From Deltaproteobacteria bacterium (GTDB lineage: Bacteria > Desulfobacterota > Binatia > DP-6): a stretch of 64,000 nt of DNA. Position 1 is the first letter of the stretch. Each line of letters opens with the position of its first letter. Under the pieces are notes generated by a model. That model saw only the letters and a program-made list of their open reading frames with translations, searched no databases and was not told the DNA's origin. The translations under genes were made by a program, and so were the position numbers. Below are positions 55,925-63,294 of the stretch, piece by piece. The stretch is from the NCBI GenBank assembly GCA_005888095.1, contig VBKF01000102.1, positions 1-64,000 on the forward strand, given 5' to 3'.

Positions 55925-57298
55925 CTAGAGGATGAACCGCGTGTCCTTCTGCGCGAGCCAGGCCTCGACCTCGTCGTGCGACGCCTCGAACCCGGCGCGT
56001 CCGAGGAGCCCGAACGCCAGCCGCCGGCTCTCCTCCACGCCCGGCTGCCCGAAGGGGTCGACGCCGGCGAGCGTCGCCAGATCGACGGCCGTCATCTGCA
56101 GGAGGAAGAGGAGCTGGCCGAGCGTGAAGGCGGTCACGCCGGGCAGTGTGAGGGTGGCGCTCGGGCGGCCGCGCTTGGCGAGCGCCAGCTCGGTGGCGCG
56201 CTGCTCGGCGTTCAACAGGGCGCCGAGCGAGTGGCCGCCGAGGTATCCGACGCCCTCGAGGTCCTGATAGGTGGCGGGCACGTCGACCGAGGCGCCGTGG
56301 TCGTCGACGCGCAGGAACACGACCACCTTGTCGGGCGGCCCGTCGACGAAGAGCTGGAGCTGGGAGTGCTGGTCGGCCGCACCGAGCCGGATCGGCGTCT
56401 GCCCCCACTGGACCGTCCGGTCGCCGGGCTCGACGCTCTTGCCGAGGCTCTCCGCCCACAGCTGGCAGAACCAGTCGCCGGTCGCCGCCAGCCGCTCGCA
56501 GTAGGCCATGAGCACGAGCATCCGCTTCTGCCGGCGCGTCGCGAGCAGCCAGAGCGCCCCGGCGAGCGCGAGCGCCGGGTCCCGGAGCGGCGTCGGCGCC
56601 GCCCGCCCGCGCTCGTCCATGCTGGCGGCGCCGGCGAGCAGCTCCTCGATGTCGATGCCCGCCGCCGCCGCCGGGAAGAGCCCGACCGCGGTGAGCACCG
56701 AGAAGCGGCCGTCGATGCCCTCGGGGATCACGAGCTCCCGGAAGCCCTCGTCGTTGACGATCTGGCGGAGCGAACCCTGTCGGGCGTCGGTGGTGACGAC
56801 CAGGTGCCGCTTGTAGTCCACGGCGCCGAGCTCGTGCATCAGCCGGTCGCGCACGATCATGAACTGGGCGATCGTCTCGGCGGTCTCGCCCGACTTGCTG
56901 ACGACATTGAAGAGCGTGCGCCGCAGATCGAGACGCGCCAGCAGCGGCCCGAAGGTCTCCGGGTCGATCGAGTCGGCGACCACGATGCGCACGGCACTCC
57001 CCTCGCCCGCCAGCGCACCCGCCAGCGCCCGGATGCCGAGCGCCGAGCCGCCGATGCCGAGCACGACGAGGACATCGAACTGCCCCTGGACGCCGCCCGC
57101 CACCTCGAGCACCCGGCGCACCGGCTCGCGCTCGTACGGCAGGGCGGTGAAGGAGAGGCCGCCCCCGGCGCGCCGGGTGGCGACGTCGTCACGCACCCGC
57201 AGGAGCTCGGGCTCGAACGCCGCCAGCTCCTCCGGCGTGATCCCGTCGGCCCCCACCGCCCCGCTGAGGAGTCCGTTCAGGTCGAGCCGCAGGGCCAT
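55925..57298 (-). CDS. pgi: Glucose-6-phosphate isomerase
   Basis: 457 residues from MALRLDLNG; an upstream MPQYRRRR start would add 12. VVLGIGGSALGIRALAGAL, NVVSKSGETAETIAQFMIVR and GQTPIRLGAADQHSQLQLFV are family signatures, with the Lys/His residues near the end of bacterial short PGI. It interconverts G6P and F6P. First gene of the 13-gene operon, divergent from rfaE2 across 119 bases. Confidence 0.93.
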   Translation of the reverse strand: MALRLDLNGLLSGAVGADGITPEELAAFEPELLRVRDDVATRRAGGGLSFTALPYEREPVRRVLEVAGGVQGQFDVLVVLGIGGSALGIRALAGALAGEGSAVRIVVADSIDPETFGPLLARLDLRRTLFNVVSKSGETAETIAQFMIVRDRLMHELGAVDYKRHLVVTTDARQGSLRQIVNDEGFRELVIPEGIDGRFSVLTAVGLFPAAAAGIDIEELLAGAASMDERGRAAPTPLRDPALALAGALWLLATRRQKRMLVLMAYCERLAATGDWFCQLWAESLGKSVEPGDRTVQWGQTPIRLGAADQHSQLQLFVDGPPDKVVVFLRVDDHGASVDVPATYQDLEGVGYLGGHSLGALLNAEQRATELALAKRGRPSATLTLPGVTAFTLGQLLFLLQMTAVDLATLAGVDPFGQPGVEESRRLAFGLLGRAGFEASHDEVEAWLAQKDTRFIL

Positions 57299-57417
57299 CG
57301 CCTCGCGCCAGCGGCGGCGCCGGTACTGCGGCATCTGCCGCCGTGTAGCCTGCGCCCCCGGAGGGGTCAAGGCGCGCGCGTTTCCCGCCGTGCTGCGGTG
57401 CGCTATGGTCGGCGCCG

Positions 57418-57897
57418 GTGCGGATTCCGAAGCTGGCTGCCGACGTGGAGGCGCTCGCGGCGCGCCTCGCGCCGTTGCGTGCCGCCGGCAAGCGCGTGGT
57501 GTTCACCAACGGCTGCTTCGACCTCCTCCACCCCGGCCACGTGCGCTACCTCGCCGCGGCCCGGGCGCTCGGCGACGTGCTCGTCGTCGGGCTCAACAGC
57601 GATGCCTCGGTGCGGCGGCTGAAGGGTCCCGGCCGCCCCGTCCTCGACGTCGAGGAGCGCGCCGAGGTGCTCGCCGGGCTCGCCGCCGTCGACCACCTGG
57701 TCGTCTTCGACGACGACACGCCGCGCCGCCTGATCGTCGCCCTCGCCCCCGACGTGCTGGTCAAGGGCGCGGACTGGGCGGCCGAGGACATCGTCGGCGG
57801 CGACGAGGTGCTGGCCCGCGGCGGCCGCGTCGAGCGCATCGACGTCGTGCCGGGGGTGTCGACGAGCGAGCTCATCCGGCGCATCCGCTCCGGCTAG
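57418..57897 (+). CDS. rfaE2: D-beta-D-heptose 1-phosphate adenylyltransferase
   Basis: 159 residues from [23 protein letters not shown] has the HxGH nucleotidyltransferase site; [18 protein letters not shown] and [19 protein letters not shown] complete the RfaE2 signature. This is the stand-alone adenylyltransferase half of HldE, making ADP-heptose for LPS core. It supports an LPS-bearing outer membrane. Followed 10 bases later by a membrane protein gene. Confidence 0.93.
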   Translation: MRIPKLAADVEALAARLAPLRAAGKRVVFTNGCFDLLHPGHVRYLAAARALGDVLVVGLNSDASVRRLKGPGRPVLDVEERAEVLAGLAAVDHLVVFDDDTPRRLIVALAPDVLVKGADWAAEDIVGGDEVLARGGRVERIDVVPGVSTSELIRRIRSG

Positions 57898-57907
57898 CCA
57901 CCTTCCG

Positions 57908-58345
57908 ATGCTCGCGCACCTGGCGGCCTGCCTCCTCGGGCTCCTCGCCGGCGCGATGCTGGTGATCGCGATCGTGCTCGTGCCCTTCTGGAGCGCGCTC
58001 CCGCCGGTGGAGCTCCGTGCCTGGTTCGGGCGTCACGCGGGCCGCACCGGCGCGCTCATGTTCCCCCTCGGCGGGGCGGCGCTGGCGGCCGCCGCGGCCG
58101 CCTGGCTCGTGGCTCGTGCCCGCTGGCCGGCGCTGGCGGCCGGCGCGGCCGCCGGCGTCGTCGCCGTCACGCTGCTCGTCAACGAGCCGGCCAACCGCCG
58201 CTTTGCCGGGCCCGTGTATCTGTCCGATGCGGACGTCGTCGCGCTCCTCGGCCGCTGGCGGCGATGGCACTGGCTGCGCGTCGCGCTCGGCCTGGTCGCC
58301 TTCGGAGCCGCGCTCCGTGCGCTCGGAGGACGGCCGGCGCCTTGA
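57908..58345 (+). CDS. Small membrane protein, DUF1772-like
   Basis: 145 residues with four hydrophobic segments (about 4-27, 48-68, 73-90, 119-139). Near the C-terminus NEPANRRF followed by LLGRWRRWHWLRVALGLVAF resembles the DUF1772/anthrone oxygenase-like family, which has an N-x-P-x-N pattern then RW-x-xxH-x-xR. Function not known. Close spacing suggests cotranscription with rfaE2. Confidence 0.6.
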   Translation: MLAHLAACLLGLLAGAMLVIAIVLVPFWSALPPVELRAWFGRHAGRTGALMFPLGGAALAAAAAAWLVARARWPALAAGAAAGVVAVTLLVNEPANRRFAGPVYLSDADVVALLGRWRRWHWLRVALGLVAFGAALRALGGRPAP

Positions 58346-58423
58346 CCGAGCCAGGCCGTTGGGATCACCTTCTGCGCTGCCGCGCGCGTTGCGCCGCCCG
58401 CCGGGGCGTGTTAAGGGCCGCGG

Positions 58424-58615
58424 ATGGCGCGCGCCTGTGACGTCTGCGGCAAGCAGCGGTCGGTCGGCCACAACGTGAGCCACGCGAACAACAAGACCAA
58501 GCGTGCGTGGCGGCCGAACCTCCAGCGCGTGCACGCACGCGTCGGCCGCGGGGCAAAGCGTCTTCTCGTCTGCACGCGCTGCATCCGCTCGGGGCGGGTT
58601 CAGAAGTCCGCGTAG
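58424..58615 (+). CDS. rpmB: 50S ribosomal protein L28, zinc-binding form
   Basis: 63 residues, [20 protein letters not shown] start. [14 protein letters not shown] and [11 protein letters not shown] are characteristic of L28. Cys5/Cys8 and Cys50/Cys53 make the zinc-binding (C+) version. A typical short L28. The gene lies 53 bases upstream of the thioredoxin. Confidence 0.95.
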   Translation: MARACDVCGKQRSVGHNVSHANNKTKRAWRPNLQRVHARVGRGAKRLLVCTRCIRSGRVQKSA

Positions 58616-58668
58616 CCGCCGGGAGCCCGCGTCCCGTCGTTGCATCGGCGCCGGCGGCGCGCTAGTCG

Positions 58669-59001
58669 ATGTCGATGGGCGCGCAGCCAATCACCGACGC
58701 CACCTTCGAGTCCGAGGTCCTGCAGGCCAGGCTCCCGGTCCTGGTCGACTTCTGGGCTCCCTGGTGACCGTCCTGCCGGGCGATCGGTCCGATCGTCGAT
58801 CAGCTCGCGGACGACTACAGCGGCCGGCTGAAGGTCGTGAAGGTCAACGTCGATGAGAACGGCGCGTCGGGCTCCCGGCTGAACGTGCGCGCCATCCCGA
58901 ATCTCGTGCTGCTCGAGGGCGGCCGCGTCGCCGAGCAGATCGTCGGGGCGGTACCCAAGGCGCGCCTGGTCCAGGTGATCGATCGGCTGCTGAAAGCGTA
59001 G
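58669..59001 (+). CDS. Thioredoxin with in-frame TGA at active-site Cys: candidate selenoprotein
   Basis: Reading through the TGA at 58765-58767 as selenocysteine (U) gives 110 residues. The N-terminal half ends VLVDFWAPW, then U33-P-S-C36, then [25 protein letters not shown], cis-Pro77 in [15 protein letters not shown], and a C-terminal helix. This is a full thioredoxin in which TGA replaces the nucleophilic first Cys of WCxxC; the rest is intact, with no frameshift. An in-frame TAG two codons before the ATG (58663-58665) fixes the start at 58669 or 58675. Ribosome-binding site weak. TGA is an ordinary stop elsewhere here. A nonsense mutation is the alternative, but one falling exactly on this codon in an otherwise intact gene is unlikely. 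Confidence 0.85.
58779..58797 (+). promoter_or_regulatory. Candidate bacterial SECIS hairpin
   Basis: Eleven bases after the TGA, GGCGATCG (58779-58786) pairs with CGATCGTC (58790-58797) in an 8-bp stem with one G.U, closed by the loop GTC at 58787-58789. Opening the top pair gives GGUCC, like the GGUC loop bound by SelB in E. coli fdhF. Nineteen bases separate UGA and loop, inside the usual 16-37 range. It lies in codons for IGPIVDQ of the thioredoxin. Confidence 0.7.
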
Positions 59002-59030
59002 CGACACCGCGCGCGGCACCGCTGCGCTTT

Positions 59031-59051
59031 GCGCAACGAAATCCGTTGCGC
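59031..59051. promoter_or_regulatory. Palindromic operator upstream of RES/Xre pair
   Basis: GCGCAACG-AAATC-CGTTGCGC is a perfect 8-bp inverted repeat with a 5-base spacer, ending 12 bases before the antitoxin ATG. Xre-type antitoxins bind such palindromes to repress their own operon, so this is the likely autoregulatory site. Confidence 0.65.
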
Positions 59052-59063
59052 TACATTGGCTCC

Positions 59064-59396
59064 ATGCCGCTCGCGACCGCCACCAAGATCCGGGCCTTGC
59101 GGCGGGACTTCAAGACGGGGGCGGCGATCGCCGACCTCCTCGGCGTCAACCGCTCGCAGGTCACCCGGTGGCTGCGCGGCGCGGGGATCGACCCGCTCAA
59201 CGCCGAGCGCATCGATCTCCTCGAGCTCGTGTGGGCCAACCTCCTTCGCCTCTACGAGCCCGCGGCGGCCCGGGCCTGGCTCTTCGGCCTGAACCCGCAT
59301 CTCGGCGACCGGCGGCCGATCGATCTCGTGCGGGCCGGTCGGGCCGAGGACCTGCTGCGGGCGATCCGCGCCGAGCGCGCCGAGTCCTTCGCCTGA
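59064..59396 (+). CDS. Xre/MbcA/ParS-type antitoxin
   Basis: 110 residues from MPLATATKIRALRRD. An N-terminal helix-turn-helix (GAAIADLLGVNRSQVTRWLRG) is followed by the DUF2384/MbcA-ParS toxin-binding segment (AWLFGLNPHLGDRRPIDLVR). Such proteins neutralise RES-domain toxins and repress the operon. The TTG six codons upstream is a less likely start. The stop is overlapped by the toxin's proposed CTG start (CTGA). Confidence 0.88.
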   Translation: MPLATATKIRALRRDFKTGAAIADLLGVNRSQVTRWLRGAGIDPLNAERIDLLELVWANLLRLYEPAAARAWLFGLNPHLGDRRPIDLVRAGRAEDLLRAIRAERAESFA

Positions 59397-59941
59397 CGCT
59401 GCACCGCTGCTTCGGGTGGGACCGCCGCGCCGCGGCCGCCACGGAGGGCGGCCCGCTGTGGTTCCCGCGTCGGTACCAGGGTGATGGACGTCACGACAAC
59501 CCGGACCGCTACGGATGCCTGTACGTGGCGATCGAACCCGTCGCGGCGGTCGTCGAGCAGCTCGCGCGGTTCCGCGGCAGCGTCATGGTCCCACAGGTCC
59601 TGCTGCGGCGCGGCTTGCCGCTCGCGCTCGCGGCGCTCGAGCTCGACGACCGGGCGAAGCTGGTGGACCTCGACGATCCCGGCGTGCTCGCCGCCCGCAG
59701 GCTGCGGCCGTCGCACGTGGCCACCCGGCAGCGAAGCGTGACCCAGCCGCAGGCGCTCGCCTTCTACCGCGGGGGAGCGGCCGGCCTCCGCTGGTGGTCG
59801 ACGTTCGAGTCGTTGTGGACGAACGTCACCCTCTTCGACCGGGCCGCGCCGCGGCTGCGCCTCGGCAGCGTCCGCCGCCTGCACGCCGAGGACCCAGCGG
59901 TCCGCGAGGCGGCGGAGCTCCTCGGCATCGCCCCGGCCTGA
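59393..59941 (+). CDS. RES-domain toxin
   Basis: 182 residues if begun at CTG 59393 (fMet-TLHRCFGWDRR), which overlaps the antitoxin TGA and matches where RES proteins begin (lyrI-like). No ATG or GTG lies in frame nearby; the next GTG upstream is deep in the antitoxin. Conserved parts: the early His-Arg, NPDRYGCLYVAIEPVAAVVEQ, and ESLWTNVTLFDRAAPRLRL toward the end. RES toxins (PF08808) degrade or ADP-ribosylate via NAD+, causing growth arrest. Forms a type II module with the upstream gene. Confidence 0.82.
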   Translation: MTLHRCFGWDRRAAAATEGGPLWFPRRYQGDGRHDNPDRYGCLYVAIEPVAAVVEQLARFRGSVMVPQVLLRRGLPLALAALELDDRAKLVDLDDPGVLAARRLRPSHVATRQRSVTQPQALAFYRGGAAGLRWWSTFESLWTNVTLFDRAAPRLRLGSVRRLHAEDPAVREAAELLGIAPA

Positions 59942-60015
59942 ACGCCGCCGGCGGCACTCGGCGCCGGGTGGCCGCGGGGCGCCGCACCCCCGGTCATCTG
60001 CCATAATCGCGTCCC

Positions 60016-60843
60016 GTGCCGCCGCGGCTCGCGCTCCTCGCCCTCCTCGTCGTCCCGCTCGCCGTTCACGCCGCCAGCGTCCGCTTCGTGCGCGAGGGCA
60101 CCACGGTGAAGGAGGCCGACGTCGGGACGCTCATGGCGGCCTGCACGCCGGCGACGATCGCCGTCGACGACCCGAACTACGGCACGCGCAAGCGGTACCT
60201 CGCCTGCCCGCTCGCCGAGGTCCTGCGCTTCGGCTTCGGCGCACCGCCCGACGCGCTCGGCAGCGCCGACGTCTTCATCCGCGCCTGGGACGGCTACGAC
60301 AAGCCGACCAGCGCCGCCGAGCTCGCCGAGCCCGGCGCCTACCTGGCGTTCGGCGACGCCGACGTCTCGCACGGCGGCGACCTCCGCTGGGCACCGCTCG
60401 GGACCCGCAGGATCGATCCCGGACCGCTCTATCTCGTCTGGACGAAGCCGGCGCAGCGCGACCGCCTGACCCGTCCCTGGCCCTGGCAGATCGCGGAGTT
60501 CGAGGTCGTCGAGTTCCGAAAGAAGTACCCCCACGTCGTCCCGACGGGCGTCCCGCGCAGCGCGCCGGCCTGGCAGGGATTCGAGCTCTTCCGAGGCGAG
60601 TGCATCGCCTGCCACGCCATCAACGGCGAGGGCGGCGACGTCGGCCCGGACCTGAACGTGCCGCGGAGCATCGTCGAGTACCGGCCGATCCCCCAGATCA
60701 AGGCCTACATCCGCGACCCGGCGACCTTTCGCTACGGGAAGATGCCGGCCCACCCCGACCTCTCCGACGCGGACCTCGATGCGCTCATCGCCTACTTCCG
60801 CGCGATGAGCCGCGCCAAGCACGATCCGCACCCGACCCGCTGA
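60016..60843 (+). CDS. Exported c-type cytochrome with N-terminal oxidoreductase-like domain
   Basis: 275 residues, GTG start with signal peptide (LALLALLVVPLAVHAAS). The first part (about 25-175), with YGTRKRYLACPLAEVLRFG and DVFIRAWDGYDKPTSAAEL, resembles molybdopterin/sulfite-oxidase-like carrier folds without a clear cofactor Cys. The C-terminal half is a mono-heme cytochrome c: CIACH at 196-200 and axial Met243 in GKMPAHPDLSDADLDALIAYF. A periplasmic electron-transfer role is likely; donor unknown. It stands alone. Confidence 0.8.
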   Translation: MPPRLALLALLVVPLAVHAASVRFVREGTTVKEADVGTLMAACTPATIAVDDPNYGTRKRYLACPLAEVLRFGFGAPPDALGSADVFIRAWDGYDKPTSAAELAEPGAYLAFGDADVSHGGDLRWAPLGTRRIDPGPLYLVWTKPAQRDRLTRPWPWQIAEFEVVEFRKKYPHVVPTGVPRSAPAWQGFELFRGECIACHAINGEGGDVGPDLNVPRSIVEYRPIPQIKAYIRDPATFRYGKMPAHPDLSDADLDALIAYFRAMSRAKHDPHPTR

Positions 60844-61147
60844 GGTCACCGCCGCTGACGGGCGTCGGGACCGAAGAATGGTGGGGCAACGAACCCACCT
60901 GGGTGGAACCCCGCATCGAGGGCCACCCGTACGCCTGCTGGGGTTTCCCCTGAGGCCCCAGACCGTGCGGCCGCGAGAAGGCCAGGTGAGGGATGTCCCG
61001 CAGCCGATCCCGGGCAAGCCGCGGGTGGAGCGCGGCATGGTGCCTGGCTTGCATGACGAGGAGGCGGCGGCGGGGAAGGACGGGGTGGTGAGCAAGGCAA
61101 CGTGACTGGGGTCCGACGACCTCGGCCCCCAAGGGAGCGGCACCACA
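60844..61147. other. 304-base gap, possibly decayed coding sequence
   Basis: No intact gene. In the plus-strand frame of the next gene, 60878-61102 is open (including REGQVRDVPQPIPGKPRVER), stops at TGA, then stays open into that gene as LGSDDLGPQGSGTT. Codon composition is not random, so this may be a relic or an unrecognised mobile fragment. No terminal repeats were seen. Confidence 0.4.
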
Positions 61148-62422
61148 ATGGTCGCGCAAGAGATGACAACGATACGAGGCCGCGGTCCCATTCTCGTTTC
61201 GATCGTGGCGCTGGCCGCCCTCCTCCGTCCCGCACCGGCGGTGGCCGACGGGGGAGGGTACAAGTTCCGGGGCAGCTTCGCGCGCCTCGACGGTAGCACG
61301 GCGGCCGGGCTGCTCCATGCGACGATCGGGGGCAGCGGCTCCTCGATGGTGGTGCGCGCCAGAGGGCTCGGCGACTCGGCGAGCCTCTCGCTCCTGTTGC
61401 GCGAGGCGGGCGCCGGGGACACGGCCGTCGTCACCTTCACTTCCAACGTGCGCGGCCGGGCGACCCTGCGCTTTCGCAGCGTGCCCAGGACGGCGAGGGA
61501 TCTGCCGCTCAGCTTCGATCCCCGCGGGAAGAGGATCGTGATCAGCGCTGCCGGGGGCGACCGCCTCGAAGTCGAGGTGCCCGACGACAGCGACACGCCG
61601 CCGCCCGGCGGCGACGATCCACCGCCCGGCGGCGGCACGCCGCCGCCCGGCGCCACCTGCACGCCGGTCGACACGGGGGACGTGTTCCTCGTGCCCGAGG
61701 TGGGCGCCGGGACCGCCAAGGTCCGCTTCCGCCGCGATGGCGGCTGCACCCGCGACTTCCGGGTGGAGGCAGACGACGTGGCGCCGGGCTCGTACGACGT
61801 TTGCGTCGGCGACGTGGCCGTCGGCAGCCTGGAGGCCGTCGACAATGGCGGAGAGATCACAGGCGAGATCGAGCTCGACGACGAGAGCGGCGAGCGGCCC
61901 TTCCCGACCGACCTGTCCGATCCCCTCGGGCAGCGCATCGAGGTGCGCGAGGCGGCGACGACGTCGTGCACGGGCGCGTTGGTGTTCTCCTTCGCCTCGT
62001 TCCCCGAAGACCGCGGGGGAGGCGCCGGGCAGGCGGGGGCGACCTGCACGCCGGTCGACACCGGGGACGTGTTCCTCGTGCGCGAAGCGGGCGTCGGGAA
62101 GGCCAAGGCCCGCTTCCGCCGCCAAGCGGACTGCGAGCGCGACTTCCGGCTGGCGGCGGACGACGTCCCGCTGGGGCTCTACGACGTCTGCATCGGCGGC
62201 GTCGCCTTCGGCAGCTTCGCGGCCGTCGACAGCGGTGGGGATATCGAAGGCGAGCTCGAGCTCGACAACCAGCCCGACCAGCCCGGCGAGCGGCCGTTCC
62301 CGGCCGAGCTGTCCGATCCGCTCGGGAAGGAGATCGAGGTGCGGCGATCGGCCCCGACGCCGTGCGCCGGCACCCTCCTCTTCTCTTTCGCCTCGTTCCC
62401 GGACGATTCGGGGGGATCGTAG
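61148..62422 (+). CDS. Exported protein with tandem Cys-containing repeats
   Basis: 424 residues; signal peptide PILVSIVALAALLRPAPAVA. A first domain (about 35-145) is followed by a Pro/Gly/Asp linker (148-168) and two tandem repeats, 169-288 and 298-424, both starting ATCTPVDTGDVFLV and ending FSFASFP, each with four matching cysteines. The repeats look like extracellular beta domains. No family recognised. Start could also be MTTIRG at 61163; GGGAGCGG lies about 9 bases before 61148. Confidence 0.75.
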   Translation: MVAQEMTTIRGRGPILVSIVALAALLRPAPAVADGGGYKFRGSFARLDGSTAAGLLHATIGGSGSSMVVRARGLGDSASLSLLLREAGAGDTAVVTFTSNVRGRATLRFRSVPRTARDLPLSFDPRGKRIVISAAGGDRLEVEVPDDSDTPPPGGDDPPPGGGTPPPGATCTPVDTGDVFLVPEVGAGTAKVRFRRDGGCTRDFRVEADDVAPGSYDVCVGDVAVGSLEAVDNGGEITGEIELDDESGERPFPTDLSDPLGQRIEVREAATTSCTGALVFSFASFPEDRGGGAGQAGATCTPVDTGDVFLVREAGVGKAKARFRRQADCERDFRLAADDVPLGLYDVCIGGVAFGSFAAVDSGGDIEGELELDNQPDQPGERPFPAELSDPLGKEIEVRRSAPTPCAGTLLFSFASFPDDSGGS

Positions 62423-62638
62423 GAAACAGGCGCAACCGCGTTTGCTCGTGCATGCCCCCTGATCATGCCGCGGTGCCGCGCACGGGGCAGCCACGCTGAC
62501 GCTGCGCTTTGCCAGCGGACGTGCACGAACGGGACAGTGTAGACACACGATGTGACACTCCTGGCACAATTACCGTCAACGACGGCCGTCGATTGCCATG
62601 GGTCCGCTGGCATCGACGTTGCTCCCCTGACGGTAATC

Positions 62639-63238
62639 ATGAAGCCCCATAGCCAGACAGAGTTGCGTCGTGTTGCTCTCCTCCTCGCCCTGGCGACGAT
62701 CCTCGTCAGCCCGTTGCCTGCGTCCAGCACCCCACAGGCGGGCCACGGCAAGGGAAAGTCGACCGGCTCCGGCTGCCCCGGCGGCCTCGATGTCTCCCGG
62801 AGCGGGCAGCCGAGCGTGCCCCTCGCGATCGCGGTGGGCGTCTTCACCGGTCAGAGGAAAGGCCTCATCGCACCCGACGAGATCATCCTTTCGACGCGGC
62901 TCAGGAATGCGGCTTGGACGACCTTCTACCGTCAGCTCTCCGCCCCCGGCGTGACGGACTACATCAGGGGCCCGGAGACCATCCCCACCGTTCACGTCGG
63001 GGACATCATCAACGTGACAGCGGGCGGCTCCGCCCTGGGCTACCGCGCTCTGGCGACGGCGCTTTCTGCAGGATCGATGGTCGTCGCGCCCGTCGTCACG
63101 TTCGGCGCCCGGGGAACCGCGACCGTGGTCGGCTTTGCCACGCTGCAGACCACGACCATCAAGGGGCGCGGGAATCCCAAGTACCTCGACGCCACGGTCC
63201 TGTCGCTCGATCTCGACCCCTGCTTCATCCGACCCTGA
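62639..63238 (+). CDS. Exported protein of unknown function
   Basis: 199 residues from MKPHSQTELRRV, chosen because a signal peptide (VALLLALATILVSPLPASS) follows directly. The mature chain has RKGLIAPDEIILSTRLRNAA, VHVGDIINVTAGGSALGYRA and a single late Cys (LDPCFIRP), a predicted beta-rich domain. I recognise no family. No good ribosome-binding site. Convergent with the NamZ gene. Confidence 0.65.
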   Translation: MKPHSQTELRRVALLLALATILVSPLPASSTPQAGHGKGKSTGSGCPGGLDVSRSGQPSVPLAIAVGVFTGQRKGLIAPDEIILSTRLRNAAWTTFYRQLSAPGVTDYIRGPETIPTVHVGDIINVTAGGSALGYRALATALSAGSMVVAPVVTFGARGTATVVGFATLQTTTIKGRGNPKYLDATVLSLDLDPCFIRP

Positions 63239-63294
63239 GCGGGTGGATAATCAGCTCGCGGCGCCACAGCTGATCCGCCCTCCATGCGCCAGCG

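Noticed and set aside
58765-58767. TGA in thioredoxin as a simple nonsense mutation or sequencing error
   Set aside because: The codon falls precisely on the Sec-replaceable active-site Cys, the flanks are intact, and a hairpin of the SECIS type follows at the proper distance. It remains the main alternative.
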